Notes under the pieces: model-generated | Databases searched by the model: none | The model's input: only the letters and a program-made list of their open reading frames with translations | Told to the model about the DNA's origin: nothing | Shown: in pieces, positions 17,150-24,173 of the stretch | Position numbering within the stretch: position 1 is the stretch's first letter | Layout: each line of letters begins with the position of its first letter | Program-made: the position numbers and the translations under genes | Source of the DNA: JBEEFP01 sp041166085 | GTDB taxonomy: Bacteria > Actinomycetota > Acidimicrobiia > Acidimicrobiales > JAFATL01 | Length of the DNA stretch: 64,000 bases | Reading direction: 5' to 3' | Assembly (NCBI GenBank): GCA_041166085.1 | Contig: JBEEFP010000067.1 | Location: 1 to 64,000 of the forward strand

Positions 17150-18796
17150 CTATTCGACGGAGAACAGGTACGGATACAGCGGCTGACCGCCGTGGTGGAC
17201 CTCGGGCGACACCTCGGGGTGGTGCTCGCCCAGCCACTCGGTGATGCGCCGGGTCACGGCGGCGCTGGCGCCGTCGCCCTCGATGACGGTCACGATCTCG
17301 TGCTCGTCCTGCAGCAGCTCGGCCAGCAGCCCGGTGCACACGTCGGACAGCACGGGCGAGACCACGCGGATGCCGGCCTTGGTGAGGCCGAGGAAGTCGC
17401 CCTCCACGATGGGACCGACGTCGCAGCTGGAGTCGCGCACCGCTTTGGTCACCTCACCCGAGAGGATCCGCGTCGCGGCGTCGGACATCGACGCGAAGTT
17501 GGCGTCGGCCGTGGCTTCGGGGTCGTACTCGATCAGGGCGGCGAAGCCCTCGGCGATGCCCGTGGTCTTGACGACCCGCACCGTCTTCGACGTGAGCTCG
17601 TCGACCTGCTCGGCCACCGGGATGATGTTCTTGTTGTTGGGCAGGACGACGACCTCGTCGGCGGGCGCGGCGTCGACCGCTTCGAGGATCTGCGCGGTCG
17701 ACGGGTTCATGGACTGGCCGCCGGCCACGATCTGCTGCACGCCGAGAGAGCGGAAGATGCGGCGGATGCCGTCACCCGTCGCCACCGCGACCACCGCGGT
17801 CGGCACCGGCTGGCGGGCCGCCTGCTCCTCGGGCGGGACGCTCGCCGCGTCGCGCACCCACCGCTCCTCCTCGACCTGCTCCATGAGGTCGGTGACGCGG
17901 ATGTTGCGCGGGCGACCGCACTCGATGGCGGCCTCGACGGCCGCGCCGATGTCATCGGTGTGGATGTGGCAGTTCCAGATCCCGTCGCCGCCCACCACGA
18001 CGATGGAATCGCCGATGCCGGCCCACACCTCCTTGAAGGCGGGGATCGTCGCGTCCGGCGCCTCGAGGAAGTACATGACCTCGTAGCGCAGGTCGCTGAC
18101 GGTGTCGTGCACGTCGGCCAGCGCGTCCTCCATCCCCTCGAGGTCGGGTTCGGCCAGCTGTTCGGGCGGCTCCGGGAGGGCCCGGCCGTCGGCCACGTGC
18201 AGGCAGGCATCGAGGAACAGCAGGAAGCCGGTGCCGCCCGCGTCGACGACCCCGGCCTGCTTGAGGACGGGGAGCATCTCCGGCGTCTGCTCGAGCGCTT
18301 CCCCGCCCGCGGTGCGGGCCGCCTCGAGCGTGTCGACGAGGCCGACGCCGTCGCCCGCGGCCGCCTTGGCCCCGTCGGCACTGGCCCGCACGACAGTGAG
18401 GATGGTGCCCTCGACCGGGCGCATGACCGCCTCGTACGCCGCGTCGCTGGCGGAGCGGAGCGCAGCGGCCACCTCGACCGGGCCGTAGTCCCGGTACTCG
18501 CACACCACGTCGGCGATGCCCCGGAGGATCTGCGACAGGATCACCCCGGAGTTGCCCCGCGCCCCCATGAGGGAGCCGTGGCTGATGGCCTTGCAGACCT
18601 CGGACATGGCCTCGGCGCCGTTGAGCTCGGCCGCCACCGCCTCCATGGTGAGGGTCATGTTGGTGCCGGTGTCCCCGTCGGGAACCGGGTAGACGTTGAG
18701 GCGGTTGATGGCCTCCTGGTGCGCCTTCAGGGCGTCGCGGAAGGCCAGCACCGCAGCTTTGAGTCGGGCGGCGTCGAACCGCTCGGAGGAGGTCAT
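17150..18796 (-). CDS. fakA: DAK2-domain fatty acid kinase (FakA-like)
   Basis: 548-residue kinase subunit expected to phosphorylate fatty acids presented by a FakB (DegV) partner, feeding acyl-phosphate to PlsX/PlsY. N-terminal DAK2 (DhaL-type) domain with the metal/ATP motif NVYPVPDGDTGTNM (about 35-48) and GSLMGARGNSGVILSQ; middle VDAGGTGFLLFLDA; C-terminal DegV-like domain with VVLPNNKNI. The start is 60 bp from the divergent rpmB. No fakB is seen in the window. Confidence 0.9.
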   Translation of the reverse strand: MTSSERFDAARLKAAVLAFRDALKAHQEAINRLNVYPVPDGDTGTNMTLTMEAVAAELNGAEAMSEVCKAISHGSLMGARGNSGVILSQILRGIADVVCEYRDYGPVEVAAALRSASDAAYEAVMRPVEGTILTVVRASADGAKAAAGDGVGLVDTLEAARTAGGEALEQTPEMLPVLKQAGVVDAGGTGFLLFLDACLHVADGRALPEPPEQLAEPDLEGMEDALADVHDTVSDLRYEVMYFLEAPDATIPAFKEVWAGIGDSIVVVGGDGIWNCHIHTDDIGAAVEAAIECGRPRNIRVTDLMEQVEEERWVRDAASVPPEEQAARQPVPTAVVAVATGDGIRRIFRSLGVQQIVAGGQSMNPSTAQILEAVDAAPADEVVVLPNNKNIIPVAEQVDELTSKTVRVVKTTGIAEGFAALIEYDPEATADANFASMSDAATRILSGEVTKAVRDSSCDVGPIVEGDFLGLTKAGIRVVSPVLSDVCTGLLAELLQDEHEIVTVIEGDGASAAVTRRITEWLGEHHPEVSPEVHHGGQPLYPYLFSVE

Positions 18797-18805
18797 GCGA
18801 GGGCG

Positions 18806-18815
18806 ATGCTAACCT
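18806..18815. promoter_or_regulatory. Overlapping divergent -10 boxes (fakA and rpmB)
   Basis: The ten bases ATGCTAACCT read TAACCT on the plus strand (18810-18815, for rpmB, about 41 nt before its ATG) and TAGCAT on the minus strand (18811-18806, 9 nt before the fakA ATG). The two promoters would exclude each other sterically. Pattern-based. Confidence 0.4.
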
Positions 18816-18856
18816 TGCCCGGTTCCCGGAAAGCCCGTTCGGCAGAGGTGCGCGTC

Positions 18857-19051
18857 ATGGCAGCGGTATGTGAGGTCTGCGGAAAGCATCCGTCGTTCGG
18901 TATGAGCATCAGCCACTCACACCGGCGTACGAAGCGACGCTGGAATCCCAACATCCAGCGGGTCCGGGCCATCGTGAACGGCAGCCCCAAGCGCCTGCAC
19001 GTCTGCACCAGCTGCATCCGGGCCGGCAAGGTCCAGAAGGCCGTCCACTAG
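18857..19051 (+). CDS. rpmB: 50S ribosomal protein L28
   Basis: 64-residue ribosomal protein, MAAVCEVCGKHPSFGMSISH, with the Cys pairs of a zinc-binding L28 (CEVC and CTSC) and the basic HRRTKRRWNPNIQ block. AGAGG lies 8 nt before the ATG. Divergent from fakA, as in mycobacteria. The last 4 bp overlap a convergent membrane-protein gene. Confidence 0.97.
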   Translation: MAAVCEVCGKHPSFGMSISHSHRRTKRRWNPNIQRVRAIVNGSPKRLHVCTSCIRAGKVQKAVH

Positions 19052-19428
19052 CCGTCTGGCCCCGCGCAGGGCAGCACCGGCACCAAGAGCTCGGTCTGGC
19101 CCCGCGACACCCGCACCCGTCCGCCCCGCTTGGGCGGCGCCGCGTCCACCGCCACCCGACCGTGGTCGTCGACCGTCGCGGTGGCGGAGAGCACCGCTCC
19201 GCTCTCGGTGGTGATGCGCACCGGCCCGGGTGCGAAGGCGACGGCGCCGACGAGCTGGCCGTTGCACGCCCAGAGCACGCCGGTGTGGGCGGTTGGCGTC
19301 TGCAGGATCTCGGGCGCGCGAGATCGGCCGAGCAGATAGGCGCCCACCGCGATGACCACCACCGCGACGGCGGTGAGGATGAACCGGCTGTAGGCGGCGA
19401 GGGCCTCGATCACGTCCCGCGGGCCCAA
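19048..19428 (-). CDS. Membrane-anchored hypothetical protein
   Basis: 126 residues from a TTG start: one N-terminal membrane helix (about 16-35, ILTAVAVVVIAVGAYLLG) followed by a small domain of alternating beta-like segments without a recognised motif. The frame remains open upstream without ATG or GTG, so the start is uncertain. It follows thiD, and thiL lies further upstream, on the same strand. No function assigned. Confidence 0.55.
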   Translation of the reverse strand: MGPRDVIEALAAYSRFILTAVAVVVIAVGAYLLGRSRAPEILQTPTAHTGVLWACNGQLVGAVAFAPGPVRITTESGAVLSATATVDDHGRVAVDAAPPKRGGRVRVSRGQTELLVPVLPCAGPDG

Positions 19429-19474
19429 GGGGTGGGGCGGCGCCTGGTCGGGTTCGACGGCCTCGAGGGCGTCG

Positions 19475-20266
19475 TCACCCGGGCCGGACGTCGCGCTCCC
19501 ACCCGGGATTGACGGGGCCGATGCCTCCGCCGAGGTCGACGCCGGCCGCGATGGCCTTCTCGACGAATCGTTTGGCGGCGACGCAAGCGTCGACCGGCTC
19601 CATGCCCCGAGCCAGCTCGGCGGTGATGGCCGCGCTCAGCACGCAGCCGGTGCCGTGGGTGTGACGGGCGCGGATGCGCATGCCCTCTAGCCACAGGGGC
19701 TCGGCGTCACCGGTGAGGACGAGATCGACGCAGTCTTCGTCCTCGGGCAGGTGTCCGCCCTTGACCATCACGACCTGGGGACCAAGGAGAAGCAGCTCGT
19801 GGGCGGCGGCGAGCATCCCGGCGCGGTCGGTGATCTCCATGCCGGTGAGGACGCCCGCCTCCGGAAGGTTCGGCGTGACCACGGTGGCGCGCGGCAGCAG
19901 CTCGATGCGCAAGGCTTCGACGGCGTCGTCGACGAGCAGCGTGTCGCCGTGCTTGGAGACGAAGACGGGGTCGACGACGAGCGGACGGGGCGTGAGGCCG
20001 GCAACGGCGTTGACCAGCTCGGCGGTGGCGAGCATGCCGGTCTTGGCCGCGTCGACGCCGATGTCGCTCACGACGGCCTCGATCTGGGCCCGCACCGTCT
20101 CGGGAGCGATGGTCTGCACCGCGTGCACGCCGAGGGTGTTCTGGGCCGTCACCGCGACGACCGCGGCCGTCCCCCAGACGCCGTGGGCCTCGAAGGTCTT
20201 GAGGTCGGCGATGACGCCTGCGCCGCCGCCGGAGTCGGTGCCGGCGATGGTGAGCGCGACCTTCAT
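19475..20266 (-). CDS. thiD: Hydroxymethylpyrimidine/phosphomethylpyrimidine kinase
   Basis: 263-residue ribokinase-fold enzyme making HMP pyrophosphate for thiamine synthesis. N terminus ALTIAGTDSGGGAGVIADLK, KTGMLA, VVDPVFVSKHGD, VVTPNLPEA and the anion-hole/catalytic motif HGTGCVLSAA are all canonical. The start overlaps the thiL stop by 4 bp (ATGA), so the two thiamine genes are translationally coupled. Confidence 0.96.
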   Translation of the reverse strand: MKVALTIAGTDSGGGAGVIADLKTFEAHGVWGTAAVVAVTAQNTLGVHAVQTIAPETVRAQIEAVVSDIGVDAAKTGMLATAELVNAVAGLTPRPLVVDPVFVSKHGDTLLVDDAVEALRIELLPRATVVTPNLPEAGVLTGMEITDRAGMLAAAHELLLLGPQVVMVKGGHLPEDEDCVDLVLTGDAEPLWLEGMRIRARHTHGTGCVLSAAITAELARGMEPVDACVAAKRFVEKAIAAGVDLGGGIGPVNPGWERDVRPG

Positions 20267-21072
20267 CGGAAGTCGTGCTCCCAGCCGCGCGCGACGTGGC
20301 GTTGGGCGGGGTCGGCCGTGACCGTTCCGATGGCGATGGCGTCGATCGTCGCGTCGGGCGGGGCGGCGATGACGAGCTCGTAGTCCTCGCCGCCGTGCAG
20401 GGCCTGGTCTCTCGTCGCGCCGTCAGCGATGGGGATGGCGGCGTCGTCGAGCTCGTACCCCACGCCGGACGCCTCGGCGATGTGGTTGAGGTCGGCGACG
20501 AGGCCGTCCGACACGTCGATCATGGCGGTGGCGCCCGCCCTGCGCGCCTGCTCGCCTTCGGGGATGCGGGCTTGCGGGCGCAGACGCCAGCCGCTGGCCG
20601 CGTTGGCGCCGAGGGGTCCGGTCACGTAGAGGCGGTCGCCCGGTCTCGCGCCGGAACGGAGCACCGGGCCGGGCTCGCCATCGATCGAACCGGTTATGGC
20701 GACGCTGACGACGATGGTCGTGCCGTTGGCCAGGTCACCACCGACGAGCGGGCAGCTGTAGGCGGCGGACGCCTCGGCCATGCCCGCGGCCAGGCGGTCG
20801 AGGTAGGTGCCGGCCGGCCCCACCACCGACGCCAGCAGGTGTCCGGGGCGTCCACCCATGGCCGCGATGTCGCTGACGTTGGCCACGACGACCTTCCAGC
20901 CCACGTCCTCCAAGGGCGTGTCGGGGCCGAAGTGGACACCCTCGACGACCGCATCAATGGCGAGCAGGAGGCCGTCCCCGACGACGGCCGCGTCGTCCCC
21001 ACTCCACACCTCGTCGGGAGGTGGCTCGGGCAGCAATCTGCGGATCCGCTCGATGGCGGCGAACTCGCCCAC
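20263..21072 (-). CDS. thiL: Thiamine-monophosphate kinase
   Basis: 269-residue ATP-dependent kinase making the cofactor thiamine diphosphate. GTG start gives VGEFAAIERIRRLLP, then WSGDDAAVV (metal/ATP site), DAVVEGVHF, VANVSDIAAMGGRP, LVGGDLANG and MIDVSDGLVADL, all PurM-like family landmarks. The frame is open for over 2 kb upstream but only as antisense to pckG. Only 18 bp lie between its GTG and the divergent gene's GTG. Confidence 0.96.
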   Translation of the reverse strand: MGEFAAIERIRRLLPEPPPDEVWSGDDAAVVGDGLLLAIDAVVEGVHFGPDTPLEDVGWKVVVANVSDIAAMGGRPGHLLASVVGPAGTYLDRLAAGMAEASAAYSCPLVGGDLANGTTIVVSVAITGSIDGEPGPVLRSGARPGDRLYVTGPLGANAASGWRLRPQARIPEGEQARRAGATAMIDVSDGLVADLNHIAEASGVGYELDDAAIPIADGATRDQALHGGEDYELVIAAPPDATIDAIAIGTVTADPAQRHVARGWEHDFR

Positions 21073-21077
21073 TCCGG

Positions 21078-21083
21078 TAGCGT
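21078..21083 (+). promoter_or_regulatory. -10 box (TAGCGT) of a leaderless gene
   Basis: TAGCGT is 7 nt upstream of the GTG at 21091, in the 18-bp gap shared with thiL. Same geometry as at 10312 and 53597. Confidence 0.45.
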
Positions 21084-21090
21084 CCCGCCC

Positions 21091-21330
21091 GTGCAGGGCG
21101 TGATCAAGTCCTATGACCCGATGTTGCATGAGGGCGTGGTGGTGCGCGACACCGACCGTGCCGAGTTCGACCTCGCCGCTGACGCCCTGGAGGGGTCGAT
21201 CTTCCGCATGCTGCGGCAGGGGCAACGGGTGATCTTCGACCTCGACGGCAGCGAGCGGGCCACTCGACTGCGGCTGGGATCGGAAGCGGACATGCAGTCG
21301 CCTTCGGAGCCGCCCGCACCTCGCGCCTAG
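21091..21330 (+). CDS. Cold-shock-like OB-fold small protein
   Basis: 79 residues from GTG: VQGVIKSYDPMLHEGVVVRD, then an alternating strand pattern ending QRVIFDLDG and a flexible Pro-rich tail. The GxIKxYDxxxxxGxVxxD layout resembles CspA-like single-strand nucleic-acid-binding proteins, but the RNP motifs are degenerate. Lies just upstream of pckG on the same strand. Role unknown. Confidence 0.65.
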   Translation: MQGVIKSYDPMLHEGVVVRDTDRAEFDLAADALEGSIFRMLRQGQRVIFDLDGSERATRLRLGSEADMQSPSEPPAPRA

Positions 21331-21333
21331 GCT
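21328..21333 (+). promoter_or_regulatory. -10 box (TAGGCT) for pckG
   Basis: TAGGCT overlaps the stop codon of the preceding small gene and lies 6 nt before the pckG GTG, suggesting leaderless transcription of pckG in addition to any read-through. Confidence 0.45.
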
Positions 21334-21339
21334 GAAAGA

Positions 21340-23136
21340 GTGACGACACCCACGAGTAACAAGAAGCTCCTGGCCTGGGTGGAAGAGGTCGCGGAGCTGA
21401 CCCAGCCGGACCGGATCGAGTGGTGCGACGGCTCCGCCGAGGAGTACGACCGCCTGTGCCAGCTGCTCGTGGACAGCGGCACCTTCACCCGGTTGTCCGA
21501 CGCCAAGCGGCCCAACAGCTATTGGGCCCATTCCGACCCCGGCGACGTGGCCCGGGTCGAGGACCGCACGTTCATCTGCTCGACGCGAGAGTCCGACGCC
21601 GGTCCGACGAACAACTGGCGGGAGCCGGCGGAGATGAAGGCCGAGCTGACGTCGTTGTTCTCGGGGTGCATGCGGGGACGGACGATGTACGTCGTGCCGT
21701 TCTCGATGGGCCCGCTCGGGTCGCCCATCGCCCACATCGGTGTCGAGCTGACCGACTCGCCGTACGTCGCCGTGAACATGCGGATCATGACCCGCATGGG
21801 CAAGGGCGCGCTCGACGTGTTGGCCGACGACGGCGACTTCGTCCCGTGCCTGCACTCGGTGGGGATGCCGCTGGTCGACGGTGCGGCGGACGTGCCGTGG
21901 CCGTGCGACGCCGAGAACAAGTACATCGTCCACTTCCCCGAGACGCGGGAGATCTGGTCCTACGGATCGGGCTACGGCGGCAACGCCCTGCTGGGCAAGA
22001 AGTGCTTCGCGCTGCGGATCGCCTCGGTGATGGCACGAGACGACGGCTGGCTCGCGGAGCACATGCTGATCGTGAAGCTGACGTCTCCTTCGGGTGAGAC
22101 GCGCTACGTGACCGGCGCGTTCCCGTCTGCGTGCGGCAAGACCAACCTGGCCATGCTCGTGCCGACACTTCCGGGATGGAAGGTCGAGACGATCGGCGAC
22201 GACATCTGCTGGATGAAGTTCGGTCCCGACGGCCGACTGTGGGCCATCAACCCCGAGGCCGGTTTCTTCGGCGTGGCGCCCGGGACGTCGATGAAGACCA
22301 ACCCGAACGCCATGCTCACGCTGGACGGGAACTGCATCTTTACCAACACCGCGTTGACGGCCGACGGCGATGTGTGGTGGGAGGGCATGACCGACGTGCC
22401 GCCTGCTTCCGCGACGGACTGGAAGGGTCAGCCGTGGACGCCTGCCGATGCGGCCGGTCCGGCTGCGCACCCCAACGCCCGGTTCACCGCACCCGCGTCC
22501 CAAGACCCCGCCATCGCTCCCGAGTGGGAGGACCCCGCGGGCGTCCCCATCTCGGCCATCCTCTTCGGCGGCCGCCGCTCGTCGGTGGTGCCGCTGGTGA
22601 CCGAGGCCTTCGACTGGCAGCACGGCGTGTTCCTCGGGTCGATCATGGCGTCGGAGACGACGGCGGCGGCGGCGGGCGCGGTCGGCAACCTGCGCCGTGA
22701 TCCCTTCGCCATGCTGCCGTTCTGCGGGTACAACATGGCCGACTACTTCGGGCACTGGCTGGAGGTCGGTCAGGCGACCGACGCCTCGAAGCTGCCGAAG
22801 ATGTTCTACGTGAACTGGTTCCGCAAGGACGACGACGGCCGCTGGCTGTGGCCTGGCTTCGGCGAGAACTCGCGGGTGCTCGAGTGGGTGTTCCAGCGGG
22901 TGGCCGGCGAGGGCGAGGCGGTCGAGACGCCCATCGGGTACGTGCCGGCGCCCGGCGCCATCAACACCTCCGGTGTCGATGTCTCCGACGCCGACATGGA
23001 GCAGTTGCTCAAGGTCGACCCTGCCGACTGGAAGGCCGAGGTCCCCTTGATCGAGCAGCACTACGAGTTCCTCGGCTCCCACGTCCCTTCCGAGCTGCGG
23101 GCCGAGCTGACGAAGCTCGCCGAGCGTCTGAGCTGA
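21340..23136 (+). CDS. pckG: Phosphoenolpyruvate carboxykinase (GTP)
   Basis: Converts oxaloacetate and GTP to PEP, CO2 and GDP (gluconeogenesis/anaplerosis); cytosolic. 598 residues, full length for the GTP family. Substrate/metal region FSGCMRGRTMYVVPFSMGPL, P-loop AFPSACGKTNLAML (about 262), metal motif GDDICWM, and base-binding NWFRKDDDGRWLWPGFGENSR. GTG start. Its 3' end is overlapped for about 128 bp by the convergent AbiEi/DUF559-like frame. Confidence 0.97.
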   Translation: MTTPTSNKKLLAWVEEVAELTQPDRIEWCDGSAEEYDRLCQLLVDSGTFTRLSDAKRPNSYWAHSDPGDVARVEDRTFICSTRESDAGPTNNWREPAEMKAELTSLFSGCMRGRTMYVVPFSMGPLGSPIAHIGVELTDSPYVAVNMRIMTRMGKGALDVLADDGDFVPCLHSVGMPLVDGAADVPWPCDAENKYIVHFPETREIWSYGSGYGGNALLGKKCFALRIASVMARDDGWLAEHMLIVKLTSPSGETRYVTGAFPSACGKTNLAMLVPTLPGWKVETIGDDICWMKFGPDGRLWAINPEAGFFGVAPGTSMKTNPNAMLTLDGNCIFTNTALTADGDVWWEGMTDVPPASATDWKGQPWTPADAAGPAAHPNARFTAPASQDPAIAPEWEDPAGVPISAILFGGRRSSVVPLVTEAFDWQHGVFLGSIMASETTAAAAGAVGNLRRDPFAMLPFCGYNMADYFGHWLEVGQATDASKLPKMFYVNWFRKDDDGRWLWPGFGENSRVLEWVFQRVAGEGEAVETPIGYVPAPGAINTSGVDVSDADMEQLLKVDPADWKAEVPLIEQHYEFLGSHVPSELRAELTKLAERLS

Positions 23137-24070
23137 CTTCTTCTTTCGCGAACTCGCCCGGTTTGGACTGCTGGGACAGTCCAAACCGGGCGAGTTCGGC
23201 GCGGACCGCGGCAACGAAGACCTCCGGATGCTCGACGAGGATCCGGAACGTGACCGGAATCGTGTGCACACCGATCGCTGAGGACTCGAGCGACTTGTAG
23301 TAGTCGGCCACCTGGACGGCCCAGTCGGTGTGGTACTCCGCGCTCTGCGCCTCGATGACCACGGGCGCCGACTCGTGCTTCCAGTCGCGTCTGCCGATGA
23401 ACTTCTCGTCGTTGCCGAGGTTGACCTGACGGCGGAAGCCGGTGATGTTGGCGTCCTCGAGGACAGCCTCGACCATGTCCTCGAGCTCGCTCTCGGTGAC
23501 GGCTTTCTCGTCGTAGTTGTCGAGGAAGGCCCGCATGAGGGCGCTCCCCTTGCGGCCGCGCCGGGCCGTCTCGAAGAACACGGTCTCGAGCCGACCGTAC
23601 GTCGTCAGCTTGCGGCTGAGGGCGCTCTTCAGCATCGCCTTGGCGCGCTCGACATAGAGCACACCGCACATGTCGAACAGGGTGCGGTCGAGCCGCACGC
23701 AGCGGATGCCCTCGATGACCGTGATGTGATGCTCGGGCAGGTAGGTGGACTCGTGCAGCCACTTCGGCCGCGACTCGCGTGCTCGCTTCCAAGGCCGAGC
23801 CACCTCGATGACGCCGCGCCTGAAACCTGGCACGCCCAGCAGGGCCGCCGCGGTACGCAGGCACACTGCCGCGCCTGGGCCCGCGGCGAGGACGTGGATC
23901 ATGACCAGCTGGTGCCACGTGCGGACTGAACCAGGCACCCGATAGACGGACCGAGCGACCTTCTCCAGCTTCGCGGTGACGAGCCAGTTGATCTCGCTCT
24001 TGGTGAACCCGAGTGCCCTCAGCTGCCAGCGTGCGACGACGCCGTGCTGTCCTTCTGCGAGTTCCCACAT
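23009..24070 (-). CDS. AbiEi-antitoxin-like protein with DUF559/Vsr-like nuclease domain
   Basis: 353-residue frame. The N terminus MWELAEGQHGVVARWQLRAL looks like the winged-helix AbiEi antitoxin/transcription-factor domain, with the typical RVYRVPG-type wing (SVYRVPGS). The middle (60-200) is an uncharacterised linker. Residues about 205-300 (FIGRRDW, VVIEAQSAEYHTDW) look like the DUF559/Vsr endonuclease-like fold with D and E-x-Q residues. No AbiEii-type toxin is adjacent. The frame reads through the left palindrome (FGLSQQSKPGEFA) and adds about 45 arginine-rich residues antisense to pckG, so the native stop codon appears lost. Its function is not established; it could act on the flanking palindromes, as RAYT nucleases act on REPs (analogy only). 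Confidence 0.7.
   Translation of the reverse strand: MWELAEGQHGVVARWQLRALGFTKSEINWLVTAKLEKVARSVYRVPGSVRTWHQLVMIHVLAAGPGAAVCLRTAAALLGVPGFRRGVIEVARPWKRARESRPKWLHESTYLPEHHITVIEGIRCVRLDRTLFDMCGVLYVERAKAMLKSALSRKLTTYGRLETVFFETARRGRKGSALMRAFLDNYDEKAVTESELEDMVEAVLEDANITGFRRQVNLGNDEKFIGRRDWKHESAPVVIEAQSAEYHTDWAVQVADYYKSLESSAIGVHTIPVTFRILVEHPEVFVAAVRAELARFGLSQQSKPGEFAKEEVSSDARRASSARPAARKGRGSRGTRSAARSRGPRPSSRQGRP
23149..23198. repeat. Palindrome, 22-bp arms, loop CTGGGA (left copy)
   Basis: Arms 23149-23170 and 23177-23198 are exact complements; each includes CGAACTCGCCCGGTTTGG. It lies 12 nt after the pckG stop codon. The 50-nt unit recurs with a single base change at 24114-24163, in the same orientation (loop CTGGGA on the plus strand in both), so the two form direct repeats bracketing the AbiEi/DUF559-like gene. 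It could serve as a bidirectional terminator but has no T-tract. Confidence 0.9.
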
Positions 24071-24110
24071 GGCCGCAAGTGTCCCAGCGGGGTGTGACAG
24101 GTCCGGTGCC

Positions 24111-24166
24111 CAGCGAACTCGCCCGGTTTGGTCTGCTGGGACAGTCCAAACCGGGCGAGTTCGCTG
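24111..24166. repeat. Palindrome, 25-bp arms, loop CTGGGA (right copy)
   Basis: Arms 24111-24135 and 24142-24166 pair with one mismatch around loop CTGGGA. The 50-nt core (24114-24163) differs from the left copy by one base (T at 24132 versus A at 23167). It lies between the AbiEi/DUF559-like start (24070) and the end of the S9 peptidase gene (24174). Confidence 0.9.
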
Positions 24167-24173
24167 AGAGGGG

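Noticed and set aside
21073..23271. Very long N-terminal extension of thiL on the minus strand
   Set aside because: It is antisense to pckG with shadow-type composition; ThiL begins at GTG 21072.
23009..24070. AbiE-type toxin-antitoxin operon
   Set aside because: No AbiEii nucleotidyltransferase gene on either side; only the AbiEi-like/DUF559 protein is present.
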